DNA of 64,000 bases from Kordiimonas sp. Its GTDB lineage: Bacteria; Pseudomonadota; Alphaproteobacteria; Sphingomonadales; Emcibacteraceae. The notes beneath the pieces are model-generated. The model saw only the letters and a program-made list of their open reading frames with translations. It ran no database searches and was not told the DNA's origin. Both the position numbers and the translations under genes were made by a program. How positions within the stretch are numbered: position 1 is the first letter of the stretch; every line of letters starts with the position of its first letter. This document shows, piece by piece, positions 1-7,392 of the stretch. Location of the stretch: positions 62,001-126,000 of the forward strand of contig PADB01000012.1 of NCBI GenBank assembly GCA_002700365.1. The letters run 5' to 3'.

Positions 1-79
1 TGATTGCCGCGATGAGGTGCTGGCGAATGCGCCGGCGGCAGAGCATGGCTTCTTTGCTGTGCCGAAAGTAATCGAATAG
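1..79 (+). CDS. gatC: GatC, amidotransferase subunit C (3' end only)
   Basis: Only the last 25 codons are in the window, read from position 2 and ending with TAG at 77-79. The tail ends in FFAVPKVIE, the conserved C-terminus of GatC, the small subunit of the GatCAB Asp-tRNA(Asn)/Glu-tRNA(Gln) amidotransferase that wraps around GatA. gatA begins 9 bases downstream, which fits the usual gatCAB operon. The 5' part lies outside the window. Confidence 0.88.
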   Translation, partial: DCRDEVLANAPAAEHGFFAVPKVIE

Positions 80-87
80 GGGCGGGA

Positions 88-1572
88 ATGATGACTGAAC
101 TTACTGCATTGACGCTGGCGGAGGCACGTGATGGCCTGGTGGCCGGTGACTTTAGTGCCCGGGAATTAACGCAAAGCTATGTAACGGCGATGGAGACGGC
201 CACAGAATTAAATGCCTATATCGTTGATACGCCGGAACAGGCATTTTCTATGGCGGATGCGGCCGATGCGCGCCTGAAGGACGGCACGGCCAAGGCCATG
301 ACAGGCATCCCGCTGGCGATCAAAGACTTGTTCTGTACCCGGGATGTCCATTCCTGTTCTGCCAGCCATATATTAAATGGCTTTCAACCGCAGTATGAAT
401 CAACGGTGACCCAGAACCTGTGGGATGACGGCGCGGTGATGCTGGGTAAGGTGAATATGGATGAATTCGCCATGGGGTCTTCAAATGAGACCAGCTATTA
501 TGGTCCTGTCAGAAACCCCTGGAAAGCATCGGGCAGTGAAAAAGAGCTGGTGCCAGGTGGGTCGTCCGGGGGATCGTCAGCGGCGGTTGCTGCGGAAATT
601 GCTGTGGCGGCCACAGGGACAGATACCGGTGGTTCGATCCGCCAGCCTGCAGCCTTTACAGGGACTGTGGGGCTAAAGCCAACATATGGCCGTTGTTCAC
701 GGTGGGGCATTATTGCTTTTGCGTCTTCACTGGATCAGGCGGGTCCAATTACCAGGACGGTCCGGGATGCAGCAATTATGCTGGAAAGCATGGCCAGCTT
801 CGATCCAAAGGATACGACATCTGTCGACTGTCCGGTTCCAAATTATGAAGCGGCCCTGACGGGTGATATCCGTGGCCTGAAAGTAGGTATTCCTAAAGAA
901 TACCATGCGGACGGCGTGCCGGAAGATATTGAGAAGATCTGGAAACAGGGTATTGAATGGCTGAAGGACGCTGGTGCGGAAGTAGTGGACATCAGCCTGC
1001 CGCATACAAAATATGCGCTGCCGACTTACTATATTGTTGCGCCTGCGGAGGCATCATCAAATCTGGCACGCTATGATGGCGTGAAATATGGTCTGCGTGT
1101 TACGGGAGAAAGCCTGGATGACATGTATGCCCTGACACGCGCTGAAGGTTTTGGTGATGAGGTAAAACGCCGGATTTTGATAGGCACATATGTGTTATCT
1201 GCGGGGTATTACGATGCCTACTATCTGAAGGCACAAAAGGTCCGCAGTCTAATCGCGCGTGACTTTGCCAATGCCTATGAAAAAGTTGACGTTATATTGA
1301 CGCCAACGGCCCCCTCCGCAGCTTTTGCGCTGGGTGAAAAGTCCAGTGATCCTTTGGAGATGTATTTGAATGATATCTTCACGGTTCCGGCTAGTTTGGC
1401 GGGGCTGCCCGGTATTTCGGTCCCCGCAGGTTTAAGTCAGGACGGTCTGCCTTTGGGGCTGCAGCTTATAGGTCGGGCTTTTGACGAAGAAACGGTGTTG
1501 AAAGTGGGCGGCGTGCTGGAGAGTGCAGCGCAATTTTCAGCAAAACCCGCAAAATGGTGGGGGGCAAAATAA
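88..1572 (+). CDS. gatA: Asp-tRNA(Asn)/Glu-tRNA(Gln) amidotransferase subunit A
   Basis: GatA is the glutaminase subunit of cytoplasmic GatCAB. It releases ammonia from glutamine for amidation of mischarged Glu-tRNA(Gln) or Asp-tRNA(Asn). The 494-residue product has the full amidase signature: the catalytic Lys in PLAIKDLF near residue 79, the cis-Ser in [11 protein letters not shown] near 155, and the nucleophile Ser in [11 protein letters not shown] near 180. Length is typical. Two ATGs are adjacent (88 and 91), so the start is uncertain by one codon. It sits between gatC and gatB, and its stop overlaps the gatB start. Confidence 0.97.
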   Translation: MMTELTALTLAEARDGLVAGDFSARELTQSYVTAMETATELNAYIVDTPEQAFSMADAADARLKDGTAKAMTGIPLAIKDLFCTRDVHSCSASHILNGFQPQYESTVTQNLWDDGAVMLGKVNMDEFAMGSSNETSYYGPVRNPWKASGSEKELVPGGSSGGSSAAVAAEIAVAATGTDTGGSIRQPAAFTGTVGLKPTYGRCSRWGIIAFASSLDQAGPITRTVRDAAIMLESMASFDPKDTTSVDCPVPNYEAALTGDIRGLKVGIPKEYHADGVPEDIEKIWKQGIEWLKDAGAEVVDISLPHTKYALPTYYIVAPAEASSNLARYDGVKYGLRVTGESLDDMYALTRAEGFGDEVKRRILIGTYVLSAGYYDAYYLKAQKVRSLIARDFANAYEKVDVILTPTAPSAAFALGEKSSDPLEMYLNDIFTVPASLAGLPGISVPAGLSQDGLPLGLQLIGRAFDEETVLKVGGVLESAAQFSAKPAKWWGAK

Positions 1573-3056
1573 TGTCAAATTATATACAAGGGGCAACTGG
1601 TGACTGGGAAATTGTGATCGGGCTTGAGGTTCATGCACAGGTGATCTCTCAATCAAAGTTGTTTTCAGGAGCGGCAACAGCCTTCGGTTCGGAACCAAAC
1701 ACACAAGTGAGCCTTGTGGATTCGGCAATGCCGGGAATGCTGCCTGTTATTAATGGTGAATGTGTGCGGCAGGCCGTCCGAACAGGACTGGCCTTGGGCG
1801 CGACTATTAATCTGTATTCGGTTTTTGATCGCAAGAACTACTTTTATGCAGATTTGCCGCAGGGCTATCAGATTTCACAGTTTAAACATCCGATTGTTGG
1901 TGAAGGTGACGTGGTCATCGATCTGGATAATGAGCAGAGCAAAGTTGTTGGTATTGAACGCATCCATCTTGAACAAGATGCGGGTAAATCCATGCATGAC
2001 CAGCATCCGACGATGACGTATGTGGATCTTAATCGATCAGGCGTCGCATTGATGGAAATCGTCTCTAAGCCGGATATGCGTTCAGCAGAAGAGGCAGGGG
2101 CTTACCTGCGGAAGCTGCGGACGATCGTACGTTATATCGGCTCCTGTGACGGTAATATGGAACAAGGGTCCATGCGGGCAGACGTGAATGTATCTGTGCG
2201 CCGCCCGGGAGAGGAATTAGGGACGCGTTGTGAAATTAAAAACGTGAATTCCATTCGCTTTGTTCAACAGTCCATTGACTATGAGGCCCGTCGTCAGGTT
2301 GATATCCTGGAAGATGGGGGGCAGATCGATCAGGAAACACGTCTGTTTGATGCCAATAGCGGGGTGACACGCTCCATGCGTTCCAAGGAAGAGGCGCATG
2401 ATTATCGTTACTTCCCGGACCCCGATTTATTACCGTTGCAACTGGATCAGGCCTTTGTTGATGCACAAAAGGAAAGTCTGCCAGAATTACCGGATGCAAA
2501 AAAAGCCCGCTTCATCAAAGATCTGGGTATTACAGCATATAATGCATCGGTTCTGGTGGCGGAGCAGGTCAGTGCGGCCTATTTTGAAGATATGCTGGCA
2601 GATTTGGCAAAGCGGACTGGAAAAGCTGAGAAGGATGTGGCGACAGCCGCTTCTAATTGGATTACGGGCGAATTATTCGGTGCATTAAATAAATTGGGCC
2701 AGTCCATAACCGATAGCCCGATTGCCGCAGGTCAGGCCGCCGAGTTGCTGGCCTTGCAATTAGATGGCACCATTTCAGGACGTATCGCCAAAGACGTCTT
2801 TGAAATCATGCTGGAAAGCGGTAAAGGCGCAGAAGAAATTGTTGAAGAGAAGGGACTGAAGCAAGTTTCCGACACTGGCGCTATTGAAGGCTTTATCGAT
2901 CAGGTTATGACCGAGAACGCCGCGAAAGTAGAAGAATACCGTGGCGGTAAAGATAAACTATTTGGTTTCTTTGTCGGTCAGGTCATGAAAAAAACCCAGG
3001 GCAAAGCGAACCCGAAAGTGGTCAATGAAATGCTGAAAGAAAAACTGGACGCATAA
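1572..3056 (+). CDS. gatB: Asp-tRNA(Asn)/Glu-tRNA(Gln) amidotransferase subunit B
   Basis: GatB is the kinase/transamidase subunit that phosphorylates the tRNA-bound Glu or Asp and amidates it with ammonia channelled from GatA. The product carries the N-terminal catalytic core ([26 protein letters not shown]) and the C-terminal YqeY-like tRNA-binding tail ending in [14 protein letters not shown] start it at ATG 1572, which overlaps the gatA TAA (TAATG) and has a G-rich ribosome site (GGTGGGGGG) just upstream. An in-frame ATG 18 bases earlier lies inside gatA and lacks a ribosome site. A strong terminator follows. Confidence 0.97.
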   Translation: MSNYIQGATGDWEIVIGLEVHAQVISQSKLFSGAATAFGSEPNTQVSLVDSAMPGMLPVINGECVRQAVRTGLALGATINLYSVFDRKNYFYADLPQGYQISQFKHPIVGEGDVVIDLDNEQSKVVGIERIHLEQDAGKSMHDQHPTMTYVDLNRSGVALMEIVSKPDMRSAEEAGAYLRKLRTIVRYIGSCDGNMEQGSMRADVNVSVRRPGEELGTRCEIKNVNSIRFVQQSIDYEARRQVDILEDGGQIDQETRLFDANSGVTRSMRSKEEAHDYRYFPDPDLLPLQLDQAFVDAQKESLPELPDAKKARFIKDLGITAYNASVLVAEQVSAAYFEDMLADLAKRTGKAEKDVATAASNWITGELFGALNKLGQSITDSPIAAGQAAELLALQLDGTISGRIAKDVFEIMLESGKGAEEIVEEKGLKQVSDTGAIEGFIDQVMTENAAKVEEYRGGKDKLFGFFVGQVMKKTQGKANPKVVNEMLKEKLDA

Positions 3057-3079
3057 ACCTGCGGGATATTTTTTGTTTT

Positions 3080-3112
3080 AAAAGGGGGCAATTTAGGTTG
3101 CCCCCTTTTTAT
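3080..3112 (+). terminator. Rho-independent terminator after gatB
   Basis: Stem AAAAGGGGGCAA / TTGCCCCCTTTT with a 7-base loop, running into a T-rich tail, about 25 bases after the gatB stop. It closes the gatCAB operon. Confidence 0.9.
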
Positions 3113-3221
3113 ATGATTAAATAGAGACCTGCACATATTTTGCAGTTATGCTTAATTATTGTTAGTATGCGCTACGTTAACTGAAATATTGGTTTATAAT
3201 CTGGCTCGAAAGGGGAGAAAT

Positions 3222-3614
3222 ATGAAGACAGTAGAATTTTTGAAAGTATCGGCAGTGGCCGCTGTGATGGCTTTTGGTCTGGCAGCTTGTGGTGATGATA
3301 GTGAAACTGCTGGCGGTGACGCGGGCGGTGAAAAGTCCATGATGGAATCTATGAAAGACTCCGCAGGCGGCGCGATGGATAAAGCAGGGGAAATGGCCGG
3401 TAGTGCTGCGGATGCCGTAGGTGATGCGGCGAATGACGCAATGGACGCAGCCGGTGATGCCGTTGATGCCGCCGGTGAAATGGCAGGTGATGCGGCCGAT
3501 GCCGTGGGCGATGCCGCGAATGATGCAATGGACGCGGCCGGGGACATGGGCAGCGATGCTGCGGATGAAGCCGAAGATGCCGCGGCAGGACTTAAAGGGA
3601 GTATGGGCCAGTAA
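3222..3614 (+). CDS. Ala/Asp-rich repeat lipoprotein, function unknown
   Basis: A 130-residue predicted lipoprotein. The start is ATG 3222, preceded by AGGGGAGAAAT; an upstream in-frame codon at 3159 lacks a ribosome site. A lipobox LAAC ends at Cys23, so the mature protein should be acylated and envelope-anchored. The rest is very low complexity (Ala, Asp, Gly, Met) and contains two almost identical 24-residue blocks (residues 56-79 and 85-108, one Ser/Asp difference) separated by a spacer. The spacing of small residues predicts a long amphipathic, acidic helix. No catalytic motif is visible. It is flanked by terminators on both sides, so it is probably transcribed alone. Similar low-complexity envelope proteins exist, but I cannot assign a function. 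Confidence 0.75.
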   Translation: MKTVEFLKVSAVAAVMAFGLAACGDDSETAGGDAGGEKSMMESMKDSAGGAMDKAGEMAGSAADAVGDAANDAMDAAGDAVDAAGEMAGDAADAVGDAANDAMDAAGDMGSDAADEAEDAAAGLKGSMGQ

Positions 3615-3653
3615 GGTCGAGTACTTTTTAAGGACAGGTCTTGATTAAAAAGG

Positions 3654-3681
3654 AAAGCCCCCACAACGGGGGCTTTTTTTA
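3654..3681 (+). terminator. Rho-independent terminator after the repeat lipoprotein
   Basis: Stem AGCCCCC / GGGGGCT with a 5-base loop followed by a run of Ts, about 40 bases after the lipoprotein stop. Confidence 0.88.
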
Positions 3682-3708
3682 TTTGATTCGCAAAAAAAAC
3701 TGTTATGG

Positions 3709-3741
3709 GTGGCTTAAAGCCGCTTTTTTTTATTTTTTTTA
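3709..3741 (+). terminator. Second terminator-like hairpin
   Basis: Short stem GTGGCT / AGCCGC (one G-T pair) with a TAA loop, followed by a long T-rich run. It sits 30 bases after the first terminator and may be a back-up terminator for the same transcript. Confidence 0.5.
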
Positions 3742-3829
3742 TTTTTAATGGCTGTGAAAATAATCATGCTCTCAGGCTATTAGGAGGCAGTTTAGAGGCG
3801 GTCTGGTATGGGAACGATCTGGCTGGAAA

Positions 3830-3901
3830 TTATTAACCATATGAGGCAAAATTCCATAGAGGCCAGACAATGCTTAATAAAAATGGTTAATAACTTTTTT
3901 T
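3830..3901 (+). other. Long inverted repeat, possible structured RNA, in a gene-free stretch
   Basis: The 459 bases between the lipoprotein and the Sel1 gene hold no convincing gene. Within them TTATTAACCAT (3830-3840) is perfectly complementary to ATGGTTAATAA (3883-3893), which is followed at once by CTTTTTTT. The loop between the arms can fold further: CCAGA near 3863 matches TCTGG near 3818, and ATTCCA near 3851 pairs with TGGAAT-like sequence near 3824. This could be a small RNA ending in a long-loop terminator, or only AT-rich chance pairing. Confidence 0.3.
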
Positions 3902-4073
3902 GCTTTGGGATATGGGGGCGTGTACCAACACGGTTTCAAAGGTTTTAAAATTCACGATTTCTGAAAAGTTATAGATAACAAGCAATTAACTAAATTTTTA
4001 AATTTATTGCTTCAATCTACACATATCGACGCAGCAGAAGCTGTGCAGGGCTTTGGAAAAGTGGAGAAAACTG

Positions 4074-4343
4074 ATGGGCCAAATTGATCAAGACTATCTT
4101 ATGTCACGGATGCATGCCGCGGAAAAGGGGACAGCCGAGGCACTTTATGATCTCGGTTTGCTATATTCAACAGGAATGGGCGTAGAACAGGACCTGATCG
4201 AAGCGCATAAATGGTTCAATCTTGCTGTGATGCGGGGCTTGGCGACCGCAAAGATTGATCGGGCCGAGGTGGCACAGGATATGTCTTTTCAGCAGATCGC
4301 AGCCGCACAGAAAAAGGCCCGCGAATGGCTGTCTTGCCATTAG
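4074..4343 (+). CDS. Small Sel1-repeat protein
   Basis: An 89-residue protein with one clear Sel1-like (TPR-related) repeat: AEALYDLGLLYSTGMGV followed by DLIEAHKWFNLAVMRG at about residues 20-56. Sel1 repeats are alpha-helical protein-interaction modules. The start ATG 4074 has GGAG 8 bases upstream; an in-frame ATG at 4053 has none. There is no signal peptide, so it is likely cytoplasmic. Its Sel1 block, GMGV-DL-EAHKWFNLA, matches a family of short Sel1 proteins frequent in alphaproteobacteria. The partner is unknown. Confidence 0.8.
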   Translation: MGQIDQDYLMSRMHAAEKGTAEALYDLGLLYSTGMGVEQDLIEAHKWFNLAVMRGLATAKIDRAEVAQDMSFQQIAAAQKKAREWLSCH

Positions 4344-4401
4344 GCAGGACGACTTGACGTCCGGACAATTGTTCTTCTCCTCATCCTTGATGATGAATTT
4401 T

Positions 4402-4430
4402 AAAGTCAGCCTTTAGGCTGGCTTTTTTTG
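4402..4430 (+). terminator. Rho-independent terminator after the Sel1 gene
   Basis: Stem AAAGTCAGCC / GGCTGGCTTT (one G-T pair) with a TTTA loop, followed by a T run. Confidence 0.85.
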
Positions 4431-4489
4431 TTGCAGATTTAAAAGTTTAGCGGCGGTCATAAAAAGACTTCATTTGATCCAGAGAGTTG

Positions 4490-4519
4490 TTGACACGGCG
4501 CGATGAACTAAGCTATTCA
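4490..4519 (+). promoter_or_regulatory. Sigma-70 promoter of tRNA-Ser
   Basis: A perfect -35 box TTGACA (4490-4495) is followed after 18 bases by TATTCA (4514-4519). The expected transcription start falls almost at the first base of the tRNA at 4527. Confidence 0.65.
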
Positions 4520-4526
4520 CGGTCTC

Positions 4527-4616
4527 GGAGAGGTGGCCGAGTGGCTTAAGGCGCTCGCCTGCTAAGCGAGTTGGGGTTTGCGCCCCTCGCGGGTTCGAAT
4601 CCCGTCCTCTCCGCCA
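4527..4616 (+). tRNA. tRNA-Ser, anticodon GCU
   Basis: A 90-base class II tRNA. The acceptor stem GGAGAGG (4527-4533) pairs with CCTCTCC (4606-4612), followed by discriminator G and an encoded CCA. The anticodon stem CTCGC/GCGAG holds the loop CTGCTAA, giving anticodon GCT, which reads AGC/AGU serine codons. The long variable arm and the T arm CGGGTTCGAATCCCG are as expected for tRNA-Ser. Confidence 0.97.
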
Positions 4617-4704
4617 TTTCCCTTTATTCAATTCATGTTAATAGCAGAGTATGCGCTGCTGCGGTGCCGTTCTGTGTCTTTATGGCTGTGTTGCCTGACA
4701 TGAA

Positions 4705-4752
4705 CCGTAAAAAAACGCCAGAAAGCTATACCGATCGGGGTATATCTTACGG
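4705..4752. other. Nested hairpin in the gene-free stretch after tRNA-Ser
   Basis: The 424 bases between the tRNA and the FAH-family gene hold no convincing gene. Here CCGTA (4705) pairs with TACGG (4748), and inside it TATACC (4727) pairs with GGTATA (4739); a T run follows near 4758. It may act as a tRNA transcript terminator or be incidental. Confidence 0.25.
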
Positions 4753-4871
4753 CCCGTCTTTTTGTGAATTTGCCATTTGAATAGAAGCCTCTTTACAGGA
4801 TTGATCGTTTGCTGATTATGTTCTGTAATACCCCCGTGGGACAGGGGGATATAAGAACGGGTATTGAGAAA

Positions 4872-4919
4872 AAATTTGCCAATAAATTTGCCAATAAATT
4901 TGCCAGTAAATTTACCAGT
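4872..4919. repeat. Four tandem 12-bp repeats (AAATTTGCCAAT)
   Basis: Four head-to-tail copies with no gap: two exact AAATTTGCCAAT copies (4872-4883, 4884-4895), then AAATTTGCCAGT (4896-4907) and AAATTTACCAGT (4908-4919). They lie about 120 bases upstream of the FAH-family gene start. The 12-bp period is near, but not equal to, one helical turn. They could be regulator-binding iterons or slipped-strand repeats; the graded divergence suggests duplication followed by decay. Confidence 0.9.
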
Positions 4920-5040
4920 ATATATGGTAGCTTTTGGGAGATAGCCTGTAAGCTATAAGGGCCGTTCTGGGCGTTGACCAGAACAGGAAAGCCATACGCC
5001 AAGACTATATTTTTAAAGAAGAATGAAGAGGGAATGTTAC

Positions 5041-6045
5041 ATGGGCTTGTCAATTATTCGTTATCAGGATCCGAAAGAAGGTACGGCGGCACAGGGCGGC
5101 GATCAGGCGGCGGGCAATGGTGAGCGATGGGGGGTTCTGGAAGGGGATATTGTTTATCCCTTGCCTTTGTCCCTTGTTGTAACCGCAGACCTGTTGCGCG
5201 CGGGGGCGGCGTCCTTAAGAGAGCAATGTGATCGTGATAAGGGGCTGGCCTATGACAGCCTGCAAATCCTTTCCCCCGTGACAACCCCGGCGAAGCTCAT
5301 TTGTTTGGGGGTGAATTATGCCCCGCATCGGGCAGAAGCAGGCCTGAAGACAACCCGCCCGGCACAAATGTTGATGTTTGGCAAGGACAGCAGTTCAGTA
5401 ACGGGGCCATTTCATGATGTCATAAGACCTGAAAATGTAGAGCTTCTGGATTACGAAATTGAACTGGGGCTGGTGCTGGGCCGCGATATCACCGGGGCTG
5501 AGACATTCCGGCAGGGGTCGTTATTTCCAACGGTGGCCGCTATGGTAATTTGCAATGATATATCTGCGCGTTGTGACCAATTCGGCCAGGCCTTTATGCA
5601 GTGGTTCCAAGGCAAAAGCTACCGCACGTTTAGTCCTATGGGGCCGGTTTTATATGTGTTGGAAGACGGCGATGAGGACCTGATCTATAACCTGTCGCTG
5701 ACGCTCACCGTGAACGGGGACGTCCGCCAACAGGCACAGACAGCGGAACTTGTTTTCAGCCCGGCGGAGGCATTGACGCGCATATCCGCGGTTGTGGATA
5801 TGGCCGCGGGTGATGTTATTCTAACCGGGACCCCGGGTGGGGTGGCATTGAAGCTGGAAGAGGCGGACCGGGCGAACCTGCGCGATAATCTGTTTCAGGA
5901 TACGGCGCGGCGGTCAATATTGCTGGATAGCCAGCGGGGAAAGGAAGCCTTTTTGCGCCCGGGTGACGTGGTCACTGCCCGTATCGCCAGCACGGACGGG
6001 AGCCTTTCGCTGGGTGAGCAACGCAATAAGATTGTCGAGCCTTAG
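5041..6045 (+). CDS. Fumarylacetoacetate hydrolase (FAH) family protein
   Basis: A 334-residue cytoplasmic enzyme of the FAH superfamily, which cleaves, decarboxylates or isomerises oxo-acids using a divalent metal. The conserved block LICLGVNYAPHRAEAG is followed by the metal-ligand segment LDYEIELGLVLGRD, then NDISARCDQ, KSYRTFSPMGP and VILTGTPGGVA. This is the order seen in fumarylpyruvate hydrolase, acylpyruvase and HpcE-type isomerase/decarboxylase. The exact substrate cannot be read from sequence. I use ATG 5041 because AGAGGGA lies 7 bases upstream; an in-frame ATG at 5023 is less well placed. It is transcribed alone, downstream of the 12-bp repeats. Confidence 0.9.
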   Translation: MGLSIIRYQDPKEGTAAQGGDQAAGNGERWGVLEGDIVYPLPLSLVVTADLLRAGAASLREQCDRDKGLAYDSLQILSPVTTPAKLICLGVNYAPHRAEAGLKTTRPAQMLMFGKDSSSVTGPFHDVIRPENVELLDYEIELGLVLGRDITGAETFRQGSLFPTVAAMVICNDISARCDQFGQAFMQWFQGKSYRTFSPMGPVLYVLEDGDEDLIYNLSLTLTVNGDVRQQAQTAELVFSPAEALTRISAVVDMAAGDVILTGTPGGVALKLEEADRANLRDNLFQDTARRSILLDSQRGKEAFLRPGDVVTARIASTDGSLSLGEQRNKIVEP

Positions 6046-6051
6046 GGGCGT

Positions 6052-6133
6052 TCCGGCATTCGAATGCTGCCGGATTCCGGGGGCACGGATTCCGATTCCG
6101 CGAAATCCGAAATCCGGGGACAGTATATAATTA
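6052..6133. repeat. REP-like palindromic element
   Basis: A compact block of inverted repeats between two convergent genes: the perfect palindrome GCATTCGAATGC (6056-6067), CCGGATTCCGG (6070-6080), then CGGATTCCGATTCCG facing CGAAATCCGAAATCCGG with wobble pairing. It ends in CCGGGGACAGTATATAATTAA. From memory, the GGGGACAGTATA...AATTAA motif recurs in many proteobacterial genomes near REP-associated tyrosine transposases. No transposase is present here, so it would be a solo element. It may also act as a terminator for the converging genes. Confidence 0.5.
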
Positions 6134-6209
6134 AGGGGGGTTATTTATGGCCCGCATGGCGCGTTTGGTTGTGCCGGGATATGACGGGAAGGGGCTGATT
6201 TTCTTAACA

Positions 6210-7268
6210 TTAAGAGGCCGTGGTTTGTCGCTGCCGTCGTTTTAGCATTTTGGCGGAAAGAGGCCCTGCAACGCCGGGCATGCTCCATGGGCATGAGGTC
6301 AGACAGAGGGCGCATCCCTGTTTTTCGCTCATGAATGGGGCGCATTTGTCAAAGTCCACATACCATTTTTCCACACCACGGACCAATTGCTTGCTGTCGC
6401 TGATGGCACCGGGTGGGCAGTGATTGGTGCAGGCCTGACAGCTGAGGCAGAAATCATCAGCACCATTGTCATAGGGGGCGTCCGGGATCAGTGGTATGTC
6501 GGTGACGATATCAGCAAGACGAAAGGCACTGCCGAGTTTGTCACTTAACATCGAACCGTTCTTCCCAAGTTGGCCTAGCCCTGCATCTATAGCTGCAGGA
6601 ATACCCATCAAAATATTCCCCGGTGCCGCGTCAAATCCACCATGGCCGTCGGCGGCGTAGCCCTGCGCACGTATCCAGTTAGCGATCTGAACGGCGGCCT
6701 TTTTTGATTTTTCATAACCCCCGAACACCTGTGCGACCGTAGAGGTGAAATCACCATCCAAATTCTTTTTGGCCTGCTCATAATCCATGGCGCGGCCAAT
6801 CATCACGACCCACTTAAATTTTTTGAAGGGGGCTGTGCTATCTTCCTGATAGATATATTCCTCTTTCATATTGGTAATGCCAATGATATCCACATCGGGA
6901 AGGGAGAGGGCGTATTCTTTCAGGCGACGTGTGAAGTTTTCCGGGCTGTCATGAATTTTGCGCGGGTTGATTCTTCTGGGACGTATATGTGTATGCACAA
7001 GATCTAAGATCATATGAAATCCCGTGCGCCATGTAGACGTAAACAGGCGGAATGCCCAGAGCAAGAGCCATTTGTTCAGCGGGTGGGATTTGTCACCGGG
7101 GGCAGGGAACATACGGCTGGGCCGTCTGACCTTTGCTTCGCCCAAGCCGTTCAGGCGATTGCCAACGGTCTTATCGGGGAGGGCCCTGTCTGTCAGGGTG
7201 GACGGGATATAATGACCATGTTCAGCCAGATGTCCGTTATAATATCCCATGGTGACCGCCTTTGTCAT
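6210..7268 (-). CDS. Short cytoplasmic reductive-dehalogenase-like / QueG-like Fe-S protein
   Basis: A 352-residue protein with the C-terminal architecture shared by reductive dehalogenases and epoxyqueuosine reductase: a cobalamin-domain-like segment (DAGLGQLGKNGSMLS ... VTDIPLIPDAP) followed by two 4Fe-4S motifs, CLSCQACTNHCP and CALCLTSCPW. The TDIPL and FCLSC-x2-C-x3-CP spacing and the CPW ending resemble RdhA more than QueG. There is no twin-arginine signal, so it should be cytoplasmic. It lies 124 bases downstream of nasA on the same strand and may ride on the nitrate operon. ATG 7268 or ATG 7250 (AAGGCGG upstream) could be the start. Corrinoid binding and substrate are unproven. Confidence 0.7.
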   Translation of the reverse strand: MTKAVTMGYYNGHLAEHGHYIPSTLTDRALPDKTVGNRLNGLGEAKVRRPSRMFPAPGDKSHPLNKWLLLWAFRLFTSTWRTGFHMILDLVHTHIRPRRINPRKIHDSPENFTRRLKEYALSLPDVDIIGITNMKEEYIYQEDSTAPFKKFKWVVMIGRAMDYEQAKKNLDGDFTSTVAQVFGGYEKSKKAAVQIANWIRAQGYAADGHGGFDAAPGNILMGIPAAIDAGLGQLGKNGSMLSDKLGSAFRLADIVTDIPLIPDAPYDNGADDFCLSCQACTNHCPPGAISDSKQLVRGVEKWYVDFDKCAPFMSEKQGCALCLTSCPWSMPGVAGPLSAKMLKRRQRQTTAS

Positions 7269-7392
7269 TTTATTGTGTTCTGGCTAATAGCATAGGCGAT
7301 CAGTATGTTCAGGCAGAAGTCATAAGGCTGCCATTCCCGGTTGCAGTATTGCAGGGTTGGGCATCAGCGTGCGTTTGGCGGTGCTGTGTATA

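Noticed and set aside
4470-4500. TGATCC near 4475 as another RpoE promoter
   Set aside because: Eighteen bases downstream reads CGCGAT, not a TATnnT box; the site is better explained by the tRNA promoter.
4571-4780. Open frame overlapping tRNA-Ser
   Set aside because: It starts inside the tRNA, has no ribosome site and no recognisable protein features.
4793-5053. Minus-strand frame through the 12-bp repeats with NLLA repeats
   Set aside because: The repeating peptide is only the translation of the tandem DNA repeat; no ribosome site or family similarity.
6210-7268. Calling this gene queG (epoxyqueuosine reductase)
   Set aside because: The cobalamin-domain and Fe-S motif wording is closer to reductive dehalogenases, and the HEAT-like C-terminus of QueG is absent. 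I kept a family-level name.
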